IMG/VR virus record: IMGVR_UViG_3300044833_000114
Span: 29,932-93,931 of that record
Length of the DNA: 64,000 nt
DNA from: a virus
Direction: 5' to 3' (one strand)
In this document: one piece after another, positions 16,589 to 24,523 of the stretch
How the letters are laid out: each line of letters starts with the position of its first letter
Position numbering within the stretch: position 1 is the stretch's first letter
Translations under genes and position numbers: made by a program
The notes under the pieces: generated by a model
Databases searched by the model: none
What the model was told of the DNA's origin: nothing
Seen by the model: only the letters and a program-made list of their open reading frames with translations

Positions 16589-16935
16589 TGGGCCTCCACG
16601 GGCTCGCCGTACTCAACCATTTCTTTCAAACTGCTGTTTAAGCGATCCGCGCTCGGTCTTGCTGCAGGTACTTTGCCGTTCTCGTCGGTGCGCGGGTAGG
16701 CTAGGGACCAGGTGCTGCGACACACCAGACGTGTTTGTGGGTCTCCAATGTATCCGGTTGTTTCATACCGCACTGTCCGAAGTTCAATCAGGCCGTCTCC
16801 GTCCGCGATTAGCTCGTTGCCGCTGAACTTCACGACCTGGCGCTCGAGGGCATTACCGTTGCGCTTGAGGTCTTCGAACATCTCGTCGCGCTTGTCTTTC
16901 TCTGTCGTTGTGATCACTTCGAAATTATCGTACAT
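16585..16935 (-). CDS. Hypothetical phage protein (116 aa)
   Basis: The ATG at 16935 has an exact AAAGGAGAAACG ribosome-binding site, so the upstream in-frame ATG at 16959 was not used. The 116 residues begin MYDNFEVITTTEKDKRDEMF; a charged helix is followed by a beta-rich middle and a Pro/Ala C-terminus. No motif known to me. Confidence 0.65.
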   Translation of the reverse strand: MYDNFEVITTTEKDKRDEMFEDLKRNGNALERQVVKFSGNELIADGDGLIELRTVRYETTGYIGDPQTRLVCRSTWSLAYPRTDENGKVPAARPSADRLNSSLKEMVEYGEPVEAQ

Positions 16936-16963
16936 CGTTTCTCCTTTGATGTCAAACATTGAT

Positions 16964-17071
16964 TTAGTTTCTTATCTTCAAACGATACCGAATCCACTTT
17001 GTGTAGTAGCCAGATCGCAGAAGGTGAATGAAAACAGCCAACTTTTCTGGAATGGGTATGGTGATCGTCAT
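16964..17071 (-). CDS. Very small basic protein (35 aa)
   Basis: The ATG at 17071 preceded by AAGGATAT gives 35 residues: an amphipathic N-terminal helix (PIPEKLAVFIHLLRSGYY) and a basic end (RYRLKIRN). Too short for firm proof; the good start site and phage-like composition support it. Confidence 0.45.
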   Translation of the reverse strand: MTITIPIPEKLAVFIHLLRSGYYTKWIRYRLKIRN

Positions 17072-17085
17072 ATATCCTTCAAACG

Positions 17086-17580
17086 TTATCCTGCCACCAA
17101 TGTCTTCAGATCACCCTCTGACGTTTCCTTCGCGACCAGGGCTTCGTGCAGCAGAGCCTCGGCCTTCAGCAGTTCCGATTTGATCTTCTCCACGCGTGCC
17201 AGGTTCTGGGCCCAGTCCTTCGAGGCTTTAGCGTAGGCCGAGGCGGCGCGCATAACCTTGGAGGCGTGGGAGTCGTCAGTCGGCAGAGTGTCGAAAGATT
17301 CCTTGGCCGTTCGCGCAGGGATGAGGCTAGCTTTTCCGTTCGCTATGATCTGTAGGGGCCCCCACGCGTCCGGATCGGTCGACAATTCGAAATCAGTCTT
17401 CTTGTTGAACGCAGCCTGCTCGGCGAGTAGTGCCGGACCATCCATTTGCTCGATGTCCGGCGGTGGGGCTCCTGTGATCTCAGAGGGCGCCGTAGGCACG
17501 AACGTCTGAGGCTTCTTGCGCTCCAGGGATGCGCAGACCATGCATCTCGTTTGGTTGTGTTTCTCGCAACGCTCGTTCAT
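17086..17580 (-). CDS. Hypothetical protein with N-terminal Cys knuckles (164 aa)
   Basis: The ATG at 17580 has AGGAGAAACA upstream and overlaps the previous stop. Residues 5-16 carry C..H....C and CMVC, a zinc-binding head; residues about 90-160 are a long Ala/Lys/Glu coiled coil. That layout would suit a DNA- or partner-binding adaptor. Family not recognised. Confidence 0.6.
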   Translation of the reverse strand: MNERCEKHNQTRCMVCASLERKKPQTFVPTAPSEITGAPPPDIEQMDGPALLAEQAAFNKKTDFELSTDPDAWGPLQIIANGKASLIPARTAKESFDTLPTDDSHASKVMRAASAYAKASKDWAQNLARVEKIKSELLKAEALLHEALVAKETSEGDLKTLVAG

Positions 17581-17747
17581 TGTTTCTCCTGTTCTTTCTT
17601 TATCTGATAATAGGCCGGCAGCGGGTTGCGGTACGTCACAACTCCCGGTGGCTTTGGAAACGCTTTGTCCCACTCGCGCTCCCACCTGATATTCTCTGGT
17701 GTGTTGAAGCTGCTGAAAGATCTTCCCTTCGCTTGTAGCTCCTTCAT
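17577..17747 (-). CDS. Small hypothetical protein (56 aa)
   Basis: It starts at 17747 after GAGGAGAAGGC and overlaps neighbours by ATGA on both sides. The sequence is Trp/Pro-rich in the middle (RWEREWDKAFPKPPG) and ends in a charged KKEQEKQ. Unknown function. Confidence 0.6.
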   Translation of the reverse strand: MKELQAKGRSFSSFNTPENIRWEREWDKAFPKPPGVVTYRNPLPAYYQIKKEQEKQ

Positions 17748-17878
17748 GCCTTCTCCTCTTCCGTCGGAGCGGGATCAACACCGTTCTTCTCCAACTTCTT
17801 GACGCGAGCTTCTAGTTTCTTTACTTTTTCTTCAAGTCCTTCAATTAGACTCTCAACCCACCATCGCGGCGCGTTCAT
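17744..17878 (-). CDS. Small coiled-coil protein (44 aa)
   Basis: The 44-residue product has a short leucine-zipper-like run (LIEGLEEKVKKLEARVKKLE) with Leu/Val at heptad spacing. The ATG overlaps the integrase 2 stop (ATGA), so it is coupled to that gene. It may dimerise; the partner is unknown. Confidence 0.6.
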   Translation of the reverse strand: MNAPRWWVESLIEGLEEKVKKLEARVKKLEKNGVDPAPTEEEKA

Positions 17879-18798
17879 GCGATCTCCTTAGGAAGCGTGA
17901 ATCCCAATCCAGCTTTCGCAGCCCACTGCTTGCGGAGCTCCTCTTTCTCGCCGAGCTTCGAATAACGATCGGTGATGCCCTGCCCTTCGTGGCCCACCCA
18001 GTAGCGGATGATGTCCTCAGGCACGCCGATCTCGCGCAGCCGGGTAATCCGGAGACGCCGGAATGCGTGGAAGCCCTTGATGCCCAGGGGCTTGAGGCTG
18101 TACTTCTTCAGGTGACTCTCCCAGAGGGGCGTGCCCTCGCTCGTCTGGAACAGATAGGCGCCGGCCGGGAGGGTTCGAGAGGCTGTGTAGCCAACCAGGA
18201 ACTCGTTCAGCTTAGGGTCCAGGTCAACGATCCGAACAGCCGCGGGGGTCTTTGGGTCCTGTTCCTGACGGCCCCACAGGCTCAGCCGGACGTCTATGGC
18301 AGCCTTTGTGGGATCCCAGCCTGTGTGCACCCCGTCCCAGCCGTATCGCACGGCTGTGGCTTCACCTATGCGAAGACCGGTACCTGCAAGGATGGCGTAG
18401 AACACTCCGTAGCGATCCTTGAGAGCTGCCGCCAGCTGCTCATCGGTGACCGTGGGTTGCTTCTGCTTGACGACCGGGGGCAGGTCGATGAACTTGTGGT
18501 TCCATTCTCGAGGATAGAGGAGCACTCCGTCTGGGCTGACAGCCGAGGCCACGATCTGCTTGGTCAGCGAGACCACCTCGGTGATACTCTTGGGGCCCAG
18601 GCCTTTCGCCTGCAGGTCCCGAGCGAACTTGCGTAGGCCTCCGTTGTTGAAGGTCGCGAGATCCTCGGCACCGAGCAGAGGCAGGACGTGGTTCTTCAGG
18701 TAGGAGTTGTAAGCCTGAAGAGTCGCAGGCTTGATCGGGCCGCAATTCCTCGTGGTTAGATCTCTCACCAATTCTTCCGACTGCTGCGCGAAGTTCAT
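17875..18798 (-). CDS. Tyrosine recombinase, integrase 2
   Basis: A 307-residue integrase-family protein. It has a core-binding helical domain (ATLQAYNSYLKNHVLPLLG) and a catalytic domain with Arg in TGLRIGEA, HAFRRLR (HxxR), VGHE and nucleophile Tyr in DRYSKLG. The stretch SAVSPDGVLLYPREWN is typical, from memory, of Acidobacteriota integrases. It lacks the N-terminal arm-binding part of integrase 1. It lies 4.4 kb from integrase 1 on the same strand, embedded among coupled mini-genes, without a tRNA fragment nearby. It could serve excision, resolution of dimers, or be inherited from another element. Confidence 0.88.
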   Translation of the reverse strand: MNFAQQSEELVRDLTTRNCGPIKPATLQAYNSYLKNHVLPLLGAEDLATFNNGGLRKFARDLQAKGLGPKSITEVVSLTKQIVASAVSPDGVLLYPREWNHKFIDLPPVVKQKQPTVTDEQLAAALKDRYGVFYAILAGTGLRIGEATAVRYGWDGVHTGWDPTKAAIDVRLSLWGRQEQDPKTPAAVRIVDLDPKLNEFLVGYTASRTLPAGAYLFQTSEGTPLWESHLKKYSLKPLGIKGFHAFRRLRITRLREIGVPEDIIRYWVGHEGQGITDRYSKLGEKEELRKQWAAKAGLGFTLPKEIA

Positions 18799-18998
18799 CC
18801 CTCGCTCCTTTCAAAGGCGCCCTGAATTTCGGCGTATACCTTGTCGCGTTTTCGCCTACGTGCAGATAATCCGCAATCGCAAAAATCTCCGTGGGGCCCG
18901 TTGGTCGCACCGTACGAACAGTCCGGCGAATGTTCTAATGTTTGCGTTTCAAGATACGTAGCCGCTGCCTCCAACGCCTCGCGCACCTTGTTGGTCAC
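18795..18998 (-). CDS. Small Cys-containing protein (67 aa), GTG start
   Basis: The GTG at 18998 overlaps the upstream stop (GTGA), which decides the start against a longer shadow frame. After a helix (VREALEAAATYLETQ) there are Cys/His residues (SPDCSYG, HGDFCDCG), a likely metal site, then a basic helix. It overlaps the integrase 2 start by four bases. Confidence 0.55.
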   Translation of the reverse strand: MTNKVREALEAAATYLETQTLEHSPDCSYGATNGPHGDFCDCGLSARRRKRDKVYAEIQGAFERSEG

Positions 18999-19153
18999 AT
19001 GATCCTCACAGCCACCATAATGCTGGTGGACGACAGCCAGTAGAACGCTTTCTTCCAATCGCCTTGAGCCACGTAGGCCACAGTCGCAGCGACATCGAGA
19101 ACGATCATGATGTTGACTATGAAGTTTCCCCAGTTGATTGTGTGCCAACTCAT
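18995..19153 (-). CDS. Small membrane protein (52 aa)
   Basis: The ATG at 19153 overlaps the upstream stop. A hydrophobic segment at residues about 10-29 (NFIVNIMIVLDVAATVAYV) and a second weaker one at the C-terminus (FYWLSSTSIMVAV) suggest two membrane passes. Coupled at both ends. Function unknown. Confidence 0.55.
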   Translation of the reverse strand: MSWHTINWGNFIVNIMIVLDVAATVAYVAQGDWKKAFYWLSSTSIMVAVRIM

Positions 19154-19401
19154 TCGGGCACCGGGCCGTCAGTGAATCCAACAGGCTCTCCTTTCAAGGT
19201 GACGAGATACGTGTCCCACCCGATGCGATGATCAATTCCGTCTCCGTACCCGTACTTTCGTACCTTGATGTCCGTGCTTCCGTGTAACACATACCCGCGA
19301 GTCTCTTCAAACACGATGTGCTTCAACTCTTCGAGCGTGTTGAACTCCTGGACTTCTTTCATCGCGGTTGCCAATCCGCCTCGCACTGGTCTGAACTTCA
19401 T
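19150..19401 (-). CDS. Conserved-type phage protein (83 aa)
   Basis: The ATG at 19401 has GGAGAAGACC upstream. The start MKFRPVRGGLATAMKEV resembles a small recurrent phage family of unknown function; a beta-rich middle (YVLHGSTDIKVRKYGYG) follows. A sigma70-like promoter lies just upstream (19432-19459), so it may begin a transcript reading into the integrase 2 group. Confidence 0.6.
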   Translation of the reverse strand: MKFRPVRGGLATAMKEVQEFNTLEELKHIVFEETRGYVLHGSTDIKVRKYGYGDGIDHRIGWDTYLVTLKGEPVGFTDGPVPE

Positions 19402-19431
19402 GGTCTTCTTCTCCGTTCCATCAGTTTGAAG

Positions 19432-19459
19432 ATTATCACACGTCAACGTTCGATGTCAA
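19432..19459 (-). promoter_or_regulatory. Sigma70-like promoter
   Basis: On the - strand TTGACA, 16 bases, then GATAAT, in the gap between the ASCH gene and the 19150-19401 gene. Two CGTTGAC words surround the -35. It would start a leftward transcript toward integrase 2. Confidence 0.5.
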
Positions 19460-19463
19460 CGTC

Positions 19464-19826
19464 TTATTTGTTCTCCCAATCCCAAAACCCTTGATGCCCT
19501 CTGGCCGGGACAGGCTCCTTAAACTTCTGGATGCGCTCGAAGAAGTAGCCCCACCGCCCGGGTGCGTAGTCGCCATAAGGGTCCGGAGCGACGAACCGGT
19601 CGGGAAATTGGAGGAGTCCACTCTTGAAAGCCGTACCGAGCACGGCACCTGTTGGAATCGTGTCGGGGTTGTAGCCGAAGCGAATGCAAGCTTCGTGATC
19701 GACGTGCAGACCGGCATGAATAGCGACGGGGCCGACGTGATGCCAGGGACGCGGCCGTGTCTCTATGGGCTTTCGTCCGTCGACGATCAAACTAGCCCAG
19801 GGTTGCCACAGCGTGAGTGCTTTCAT
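19464..19826 (-). CDS. ASCH-domain protein
   Basis: A 120-residue protein that is a whole ASCH (PUA-like) domain: the start LTLWQPWASLIVDGRK with IETRPRPW and GPVAIHAG is the family hallmark, and the C-terminus keeps GRWGYFFE. ASCH domains bind RNA or modified nucleotides. Phages often carry them in early regions; roles in RNA binding or nucleotide recognition are proposed. Its start overlaps the previous gene's stop. Confidence 0.85.
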   Translation of the reverse strand: MKALTLWQPWASLIVDGRKPIETRPRPWHHVGPVAIHAGLHVDHEACIRFGYNPDTIPTGAVLGTAFKSGLLQFPDRFVAPDPYGDYAPGRWGYFFERIQKFKEPVPARGHQGFWDWENK

Positions 19827-20047
19827 CTTCCCTCCGCTCTATTTCGTTCGAACTCTGCTTGCTCATCCCAAAACTTGTCTCCGCAATCGCACGGCACATA
19901 CTTTAAATGTTCAATACCGTCGCAGCATGGGCAGTTGGGAATCGGCCACCGGGCGGCTTTCGGGTCTCCCTTGGCACCGCACTCGCAGTCGGCGGGGTTG
20001 CCGGTCGGCGGAGTGAAGTGGCTGTAAACTATTTTCTTATGCGACAT
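19823..20047 (-). CDS. Cys-rich zinc protein (74 aa)
   Basis: The ATG at 20047 with GGAGATAAAGCTA upstream. Cys pairs CEC, CPCC and CDCGD span the protein, enough for one or two zinc sites, and the C-terminus is a charged helix. Family not known to me. The upstream Arg-rich extension of the frame is a shadow. Confidence 0.6.
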   Translation of the reverse strand: MSHKKIVYSHFTPPTGNPADCECGAKGDPKAARWPIPNCPCCDGIEHLKYVPCDCGDKFWDEQAEFERNRAEGR

Positions 20048-20052
20048 TAGCT

Positions 20053-20517
20053 TTATCTCCCTCCTTCGAATACGTTCGGATCTTTGAAGTGGCCGTCGAC
20101 GACCGAGACGAACTCGAAGACGCCGTGCGGGTCGTTGCTGCCCTCGAAGCTGATCATCTCCACCTGGCTCAGGTAGTTCGTCGGGCAGGTGTGCTCGTCG
20201 TAGAAGTACCGCTGGTGTTCGACGTACTTTTCCTTCGAGTCCTTCTGGCTGTGTGCGTACTTCCACGCATTCAGCGTCAAGATGATCGGCGGTTTCGTTC
20301 TAGACTTGAGCGTGACCGTCACCGGAGTCTCGACCTCACCGGTTGGGGTAAGCTTGAACATCCGCTCGCCGACTCGAGTCACGTTGAAATAATTGTGGCA
20401 CTCGGGGCACGCCCAGGATCCGACCTTCTGACCAACCTTGATATGGCTGACAGCGAAGTCATGTTTCTTGCACGACGGGCAGGTCACGAATAGTTTTTCT
20501 TTAGCTCGTACGATCAT
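20053..20517 (-). CDS. Zinc-ribbon protein (154 aa)
   Basis: The ATG at 20517 has AGGAGAAACA upstream. The N-terminal zinc ribbon is clear (TCPSCKKHDF ... ACPECHNYF, two CxxC 24 residues apart), followed by a beta-rich domain. It resembles nucleic-acid-binding ribbons of transcription factors. A role in DNA or RNA binding is plausible but unproven. Confidence 0.6.
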   Translation of the reverse strand: MIVRAKEKLFVTCPSCKKHDFAVSHIKVGQKVGSWACPECHNYFNVTRVGERMFKLTPTGEVETPVTVTLKSRTKPPIILTLNAWKYAHSQKDSKEKYVEHQRYFYDEHTCPTNYLSQVEMISFEGSNDPHGVFEFVSVVDGHFKDPNVFEGGR

Positions 20518-20779
20518 TGTTTCTCCTCGGATACCGAATGTCGTCATCTCCCATGCTCTTACCGGTGCCGTCGGGCTTAACCCATCCGCGCCCGTCCCGA
20601 TAGTCGATCTTCCCTGCGTAGACGTCTTCCTCTTGCTGCGGAGTCATCCGCATGCCTGGGCAGTCCGTTGGCAGTGACCCTTCGGCGCCGCCGCAGACGC
20701 TGCACAGAAAAAGATTGCAGAGGTTGCAACCGTACGGCTCACCGCATCTTCCGTTGCACCTTGCTCGTGTGTGTTCCAT
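20501..20779 (-). CDS. Phage Cys-rich protein with LPTDCPG motif (92 aa)
   Basis: The ATG at 20779 follows GGGAGAGGTT. It has many Cys in the first 45 residues (CNGRCGE, CNLC, CSVCGG) then LPTDCPG, a Met/Gln stretch, and DYRDGRGWV. This Cys-plus-LPTDCPG layout is a recurrent family in phages of Proteobacteria and others; no function has been established to my knowledge. Confidence 0.7.
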   Translation of the reverse strand: MEHTRARCNGRCGEPYGCNLCNLFLCSVCGGAEGSLPTDCPGMRMTPQQEEDVYAGKIDYRDGRGWVKPDGTGKSMGDDDIRYPRRNNDRTS

Positions 20780-20790
20780 AACCTCTCCCA

Positions 20791-20850
20791 AAAATTTAGA
20801 GAGGCGCGTCTAACATAGATTGCGGGGTGCCCGCCCCACACGCGCCTCTC
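20791..20850 (-). terminator. Two-part hairpin / terminator after helicase gene
   Basis: A perfect 11-bp stem GAGAGGCGCGT (20799-20809) with ACGCGCCTCTC (20840-20850) encloses a GGGG/CCCC hairpin. On the - strand it is followed by TAAATTTTTGGG, a modest U tract, so intrinsic termination downstream of the SNF2 gene is likely. Its layout also resembles the punctuating elements at 28-36 kb. Confidence 0.65.
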
Positions 20851-20878
20851 CTACTGCTTGGGCTGGACTGAGTGTAAA

Positions 20879-22981
20879 TCATTGATCACTGGACTTCACT
20901 CCATAGACCCCGGCCCCAAACAAAACTTCTTGCGGCAGTTGTCGATGATAGAGTCGAATCATCTTCTGACCGATCTTGAACATCTTGTCGGACAGTGACG
21001 TCTTCCCTGCTAGAATCTTTCCAAAGTTCGTGTCTCGTTTGTTGAAGCCGCACCCATCTTGATCTTGGGCTCCGTCGCACGAGGCTGCCAGCATGCGCAG
21101 CCCGCGGAGGACGGCTTGCTCTTGCTCGTCGGTGAAGGTTCGCGTTGCTGCCACAATGTCTTGCACCGTCTCTGGTCTAATGGGGTCGGTGAACGATTCG
21201 GGAAGAGAACCGAACTCGGGCTCGACGCGCATCTTCTCCAGCTCTTCCCGTGTGACGAAGCGACGCGGGATCGTGCCCGGGATGTGCGTGGGTGGTGGCG
21301 TCGGGATAATATCGACGACCCTGAACTCCGGCGCCTTGATCTCCGCCGGCAGCGTGTCTAAGGCCTTGTCGATTACTTCTTGCTTGTCGATGATGATCTG
21401 GGCCATGCGTTCATCGAGCGAACCCTCGAGCACCAGGTGGCGTACGAAGACGGTGTCGGTCTGGCCTATTCTGTGGCAGCGATCTTCGGCTTGACTAACG
21501 TTACCCGGGACCCAGTCGAGCTCACCGAATATGACGGTAGACGAAGCAGTGAGCGTAATGCCAACGCCCGCTGCGCGTATAGTTCCAATAAATACTTTGC
21601 AAGTTGGGTCCGACTGAAATCTGTCAACAGCCGCTTGCCTGTCTTCGTTCTTGCTGCGACCGTCAATATGAACAGCGGAATTCCCAAAGGCAGAAACAAG
21701 AGCATCCACGACCTCGTAGTGATGCACGAAGATGCAAACTTTTTCCAGCTCCTCAAGCGCGCTTTCAACGTGCTCCACGATGAAGGGGATCTTAGCGACG
21801 GCCACTTCCTTTCGTACCTGAGATAGCTGCGCGAAAGCTGGTGTTTCAAAATCCCCGTCAGCAATAGAATCTTTGTACTCCTCATACGTTTGCTTTTCCT
21901 TTTCGAGAATGTCTTCGAGGCCTTTGGACTCGAGCACCAGGACCTGACGGCGCTTCGGTGGAAGCTCTTTCAGCACATCCCTCTTGAGACGACGAACCAT
22001 GAACAAGGAACGCATACGCTCCTGCAGGTCATCCAGGTTGGAGGCGCCGCTGAAGTCCCACCCGAACTTGTGCTTGAATGCACCGCAGTACTTCTTGGCG
22101 TAAGCGAAGAAGTCTTTCTCGAAGCCCGGTGCGAGTGCCGAGATGATCGGCCAAAGTTCCTTTGGGCGGTTTACGATCGGCGTACCCGTTAGGAAGATTC
22201 GCCGCTGGGCTTTGATAGGTGTGATCTCCGGCTTCACTCCGATGACGTTGCCTTCCTCGTCTTTTATTTTTGATTCCTTGCGCCCGAAGATCTCCTGAGC
22301 TCGAGCCGTCTTGGGGTTCTTAACCATATGAGCTTCGTCGACGATCAGAACGTGCCATTCGGTCTTGCGGATGTCTTCCTGCCACTTGTGCAGCAACTCG
22401 TAGTTGAGAACCACGACGTCAGACGTGGGGAATTTCTTGGTGGTGGGCTTCACGATTTCGACCGACAAGTTCTTCGTGTCCCACTTCGTGAACTCGCGTC
22501 GCCAGTTCAGCTTGAGCGACGCGGGGCAGATGACGAGGACCGACCGCGCGTGGGGGTCGGCGTTGACAGTGCCGATGGCTTGGATTGTTTTTCCCAATCC
22601 CATCTCGTCACCGAAAAGAGTGTCTTTATGCTGAGTAGCATATGCAATTCCTCCCCGTTGGTAGGGGAGATAATCAAGGCTGGGTGGATGGGGAATTTCG
22701 ATTGCCGCATCGACTGACCTTGATGCCGCGATGGCTGCGAGACGACCTGCTTCAAACTCTTCAAACTTGGCTTTAGCTTCGGGAGAGATAGTCGGAGCAA
22801 GTGGGCGAAGTCCGGCGAGGCGCTGCGTGGCTGGGGTGCAGTACCACCGTTGTTGGTCCTTTGGTTTCTCCCAGTCGAATTTGAATCCGAATTGCTTGAG
22901 CGTTTCTTTGTGGTCATAGGTATCCCGCGTCCCTGGCGCATCTTCGACTTCGAAGCGATCGTTTTGCCACACGATTCTCAT
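20879..22981 (-). CDS. SNF2-family DEAD-like helicase
   Basis: A 700-residue superfamily 2 ATPase. Walker A is GDEMGLGKT (124-132), Walker B is DEAH in VLIVDEAH, motif III is LTGTP, and the C-terminal domain keeps VGITLTASS, FGELDWVPG and QAEDRCHRIGQ. N-terminal residues include a small HARP-like domain, as in SMARCAL1-type annealing helicases. It would move on double-stranded DNA in replication or repair of forks. The ATG has AAGGAGG upstream. A hairpin terminator follows it, so it may form its own transcript unit. Confidence 0.92.
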   Translation of the reverse strand: MRIVWQNDRFEVEDAPGTRDTYDHKETLKQFGFKFDWEKPKDQQRWYCTPATQRLAGLRPLAPTISPEAKAKFEEFEAGRLAAIAASRSVDAAIEIPHPPSLDYLPYQRGGIAYATQHKDTLFGDEMGLGKTIQAIGTVNADPHARSVLVICPASLKLNWRREFTKWDTKNLSVEIVKPTTKKFPTSDVVVLNYELLHKWQEDIRKTEWHVLIVDEAHMVKNPKTARAQEIFGRKESKIKDEEGNVIGVKPEITPIKAQRRIFLTGTPIVNRPKELWPIISALAPGFEKDFFAYAKKYCGAFKHKFGWDFSGASNLDDLQERMRSLFMVRRLKRDVLKELPPKRRQVLVLESKGLEDILEKEKQTYEEYKDSIADGDFETPAFAQLSQVRKEVAVAKIPFIVEHVESALEELEKVCIFVHHYEVVDALVSAFGNSAVHIDGRSKNEDRQAAVDRFQSDPTCKVFIGTIRAAGVGITLTASSTVIFGELDWVPGNVSQAEDRCHRIGQTDTVFVRHLVLEGSLDERMAQIIIDKQEVIDKALDTLPAEIKAPEFRVVDIIPTPPPTHIPGTIPRRFVTREELEKMRVEPEFGSLPESFTDPIRPETVQDIVAATRTFTDEQEQAVLRGLRMLAASCDGAQDQDGCGFNKRDTNFGKILAGKTSLSDKMFKIGQKMIRLYHRQLPQEVLFGAGVYGVKSSDQ

Positions 22982-23012
22982 TTGATTAGTATACCTCCTT
23001 TATGACGTAATG

Positions 23013-23234
23013 TCAAACGTTATCTTCGAACGTGTCGAGATCCATGACAAACGTTTCCCAGGCCTTCGTTTGGTAGATGATTGAAGACGTTGATTGTTCG
23101 TCGTCCCAAATAATTGTAGCGCCACCGGCAACGTGATCGCCGATGGTTCCGTAACTGTAGCCTTCATCTTCGGGCTGCATATTGAGTCGAACGCGCGCGC
23201 CCTTGGGGAGTTCTACCAGTTGCTCTAGCGTCAA
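23013..23234 (-). CDS. Hypothetical protein (about 73 aa), TTG start
   Basis: The TTG at 23234 overlaps the upstream stop by four bases (TTGA); a TTG twelve bases earlier is an alternative. The product is acidic and beta-rich (ARVRLNMQPEDEGYSYGTIGDHV) with no motif I recognise. It precedes the SNF2 helicase gene with a 31-base gap. Confidence 0.5.
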   Translation of the reverse strand: MTLEQLVELPKGARVRLNMQPEDEGYSYGTIGDHVAGGATIIWDDEQSTSSIIYQTKAWETFVMDLDTFEDNV

Positions 23235-23425
23235 GATTTGTACCAATACTCATAAACTCCGCCGCCACGACCTCCAGCAGCCATATCTGCGTAGACTTTA
23301 AACCTCCAACGCTGTCCGCACCGGGCGCACCTCACTCGGTGCCAATCGCCGTCCCAGTTTTCAAAGCGGGGCGTGAAACCTGGGCAGCGAAACAGACGGT
23401 GGAAAAATAAGAGCACCTTCTTCAA
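23231..23425 (-). CDS. Small basic CxxC protein (64 aa), TTG start
   Basis: It starts with TTG after a strong AAAGGAGAAACA. The first 14 residues are hydrophobic and basic (KKVLLFFHRLFRCPGF); a CARCGQRW knuckle follows, then Gly-rich YADMAAGGRGGG. It may bind zinc. Function unknown. Confidence 0.5.
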   Translation of the reverse strand: MKKVLLFFHRLFRCPGFTPRFENWDGDWHRVRCARCGQRWRFKVYADMAAGGRGGGVYEYWYKS

Positions 23426-23454
23426 TGTTTCTCCTTTGAAACACCGGGGGACAG

Positions 23455-23479
23455 GAAGGGGAGAGATCTACTCCCCTTC
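23455..23479 (-). promoter_or_regulatory. Intergenic stem-loop, forerunner of the 28-36 kb elements
   Basis: A perfect 9-bp stem GAAGGGGAG / CTCCCCTTC with a 7-base loop lies between the stop at 23488 and the TTG at 23425. An outer pairing TTTGAA / TTCAAA brackets it and ends right before AAAGGAG. No U tract follows, so it is not an ordinary terminator. Confidence 0.6.
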
Positions 23480-23487
23480 AAAATATT

Positions 23488-23724
23488 TTAAGAACGGGCT
23501 CCGCGGCGAATACAAATACAGTCATTGCAGAGAAAACCGTCTTCGGCGACTTTTCGTCCACATCCGTCTGCGCAAAATGCCTTGTACTGCGCTTCTCTGA
23601 CTTCACGCTGCATCGTGGTGCGGACTAACTTGGCTTCGCGCAGTGTGCTGTAAACATCGACCAGCTTTCCGTCCGGGTAAAGAACTTCGTAGCCCCAAGT
23701 TTCGCGCTTTTTGATGGTGAACAT
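23488..23724 (-). CDS. Small protein with Cys-rich C-terminus (78 aa)
   Basis: The N-terminal half is beta-like and basic (MFTIKKRETWGYEV); the C-terminal half has CADGC and CNDCIC, a zinc-binding layout. It is followed by the stem-loop at 23455-23479. No family recognised. Confidence 0.6.
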   Translation of the reverse strand: MFTIKKRETWGYEVLYPDGKLVDVYSTLREAKLVRTTMQREVREAQYKAFCADGCGRKVAEDGFLCNDCICIRRGARS

Positions 23725-23726
23725 TT

Positions 23727-24062
23727 TTATTGTTTGACGCTCCGTCTTGATATTTCTAGCGGCGGGGGGACTTCACGCCGCGGAGCAAAGGCTCCTGTTT
23801 GTAGAAAATAGTCAGACATTTGTTTAAGTCTTGTGCCGGCCTCCTCGATGTCGCGGCGCCTTTGTTCCTCAGAAATATTTGAACGCGACGTCAGCGCCTG
23901 GAGGAAGGTCTGCATACCGCCGAGCATTACAACCTGATTGACTTTCCTTTTGATCATGATGGATGACAGGGATCTTGCTACTTCTTCGATGGCCTGGGCT
24001 AACTCAGAATCCGAAATATTGCCGTATTCTGAGTCAGCCAACAACGTGCTGGGATCGTTCAT
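23727..24062 (-). CDS. Hypothetical helical protein (111 aa)
   Basis: An acidic N-terminus (NDPSTLLADSEYG) then long helices rich in Gln, Arg and Ser. The AAGGAG nearest to the ATG is about 26 bases away, with the GC-rich sequence GCGCCCGGGCCC between, so a folded leader may bring the site closer. Function unknown. Confidence 0.55.
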   Translation of the reverse strand: MNDPSTLLADSEYGNISDSELAQAIEEVARSLSSIMIKRKVNQVVMLGGMQTFLQALTSRSNISEEQRRRDIEEAGTRLKQMSDYFLQTGAFAPRREVPPPLEISRRSVKQ

Positions 24063-24092
24063 TTAGGGCCCGGGCGCGGGACTTACTCCTTT

Positions 24093-24494
24093 TTACTTCC
24101 TTTCGTGCATAGCCGCAGTTTCGTGATCGACTACGAAGAAGCGACGCGCATCCTTTCCACCCGGGGACAGCAAAGTATATTTCTTGTCGTACCCGTGCAG
24201 TTTGAACTGGTATCTAATTCGAGCCACAAACCTCTTGGGTGGCATCTCCTTGCCGTCAGGACCTACGAGTTTCTCAGGAATTGCAATCTCCAAAGCTTCG
24301 GATGGAGCTAACCCACCCTCCATTCCTTTCACGATATCGAGCCAGACCGGCATCGCCAAAAGAGCCGCTGGGGTTCCATGTCCTCTCCCCGTCGGTGGTA
24401 GCGCCGAACGGGAAATCTTGCGAACCGTGGGGCCGTCGATACTTGCGGTGTGAATAGTCTTATCTTCCTTCTTACGCATCGTGTGTTTCACCAT
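24093..24494 (-). CDS. Hypothetical protein (133 aa)
   Basis: A basic protein with a Gly/Pro linker (SALPPTGRGHGTPAALL) and a C-terminal beta-rich part ending FFVVDHETAAMHERK. The middle (GLAPSEALEI) resembles no domain I know. Two ATG codons (24494 and 24479) are possible starts; both have purine-rich sequence upstream. Confidence 0.55.
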   Translation of the reverse strand: MVKHTMRKKEDKTIHTASIDGPTVRKISRSALPPTGRGHGTPAALLAMPVWLDIVKGMEGGLAPSEALEIAIPEKLVGPDGKEMPPKRFVARIRYQFKLHGYDKKYTLLSPGGKDARRFFVVDHETAAMHERK

Positions 24495-24498
24495 CTTT

Positions 24499-24523
24499 CC
24501 TGTTCTCGTCTTATCGTCGAGAA
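24499..24523 (-). promoter_or_regulatory. Intergenic stem-loop before ribosome-binding site
   Basis: A perfect 8-bp stem TGTTCTCG / CGAGAACA with a 9-base loop lies immediately upstream of the GGAAAG site of the 24093-24494 gene. Similar in place to the 28-36 kb elements. No U tract. Confidence 0.5.

Noticed and set aside
22987-23010. Promoter TTGACA-N17-TATACT before the SNF2 gene
   Set aside because: The supposed -10 lies directly at the start codon and the spacer is the AAGGAGG ribosome-binding site, so the match is probably accidental.
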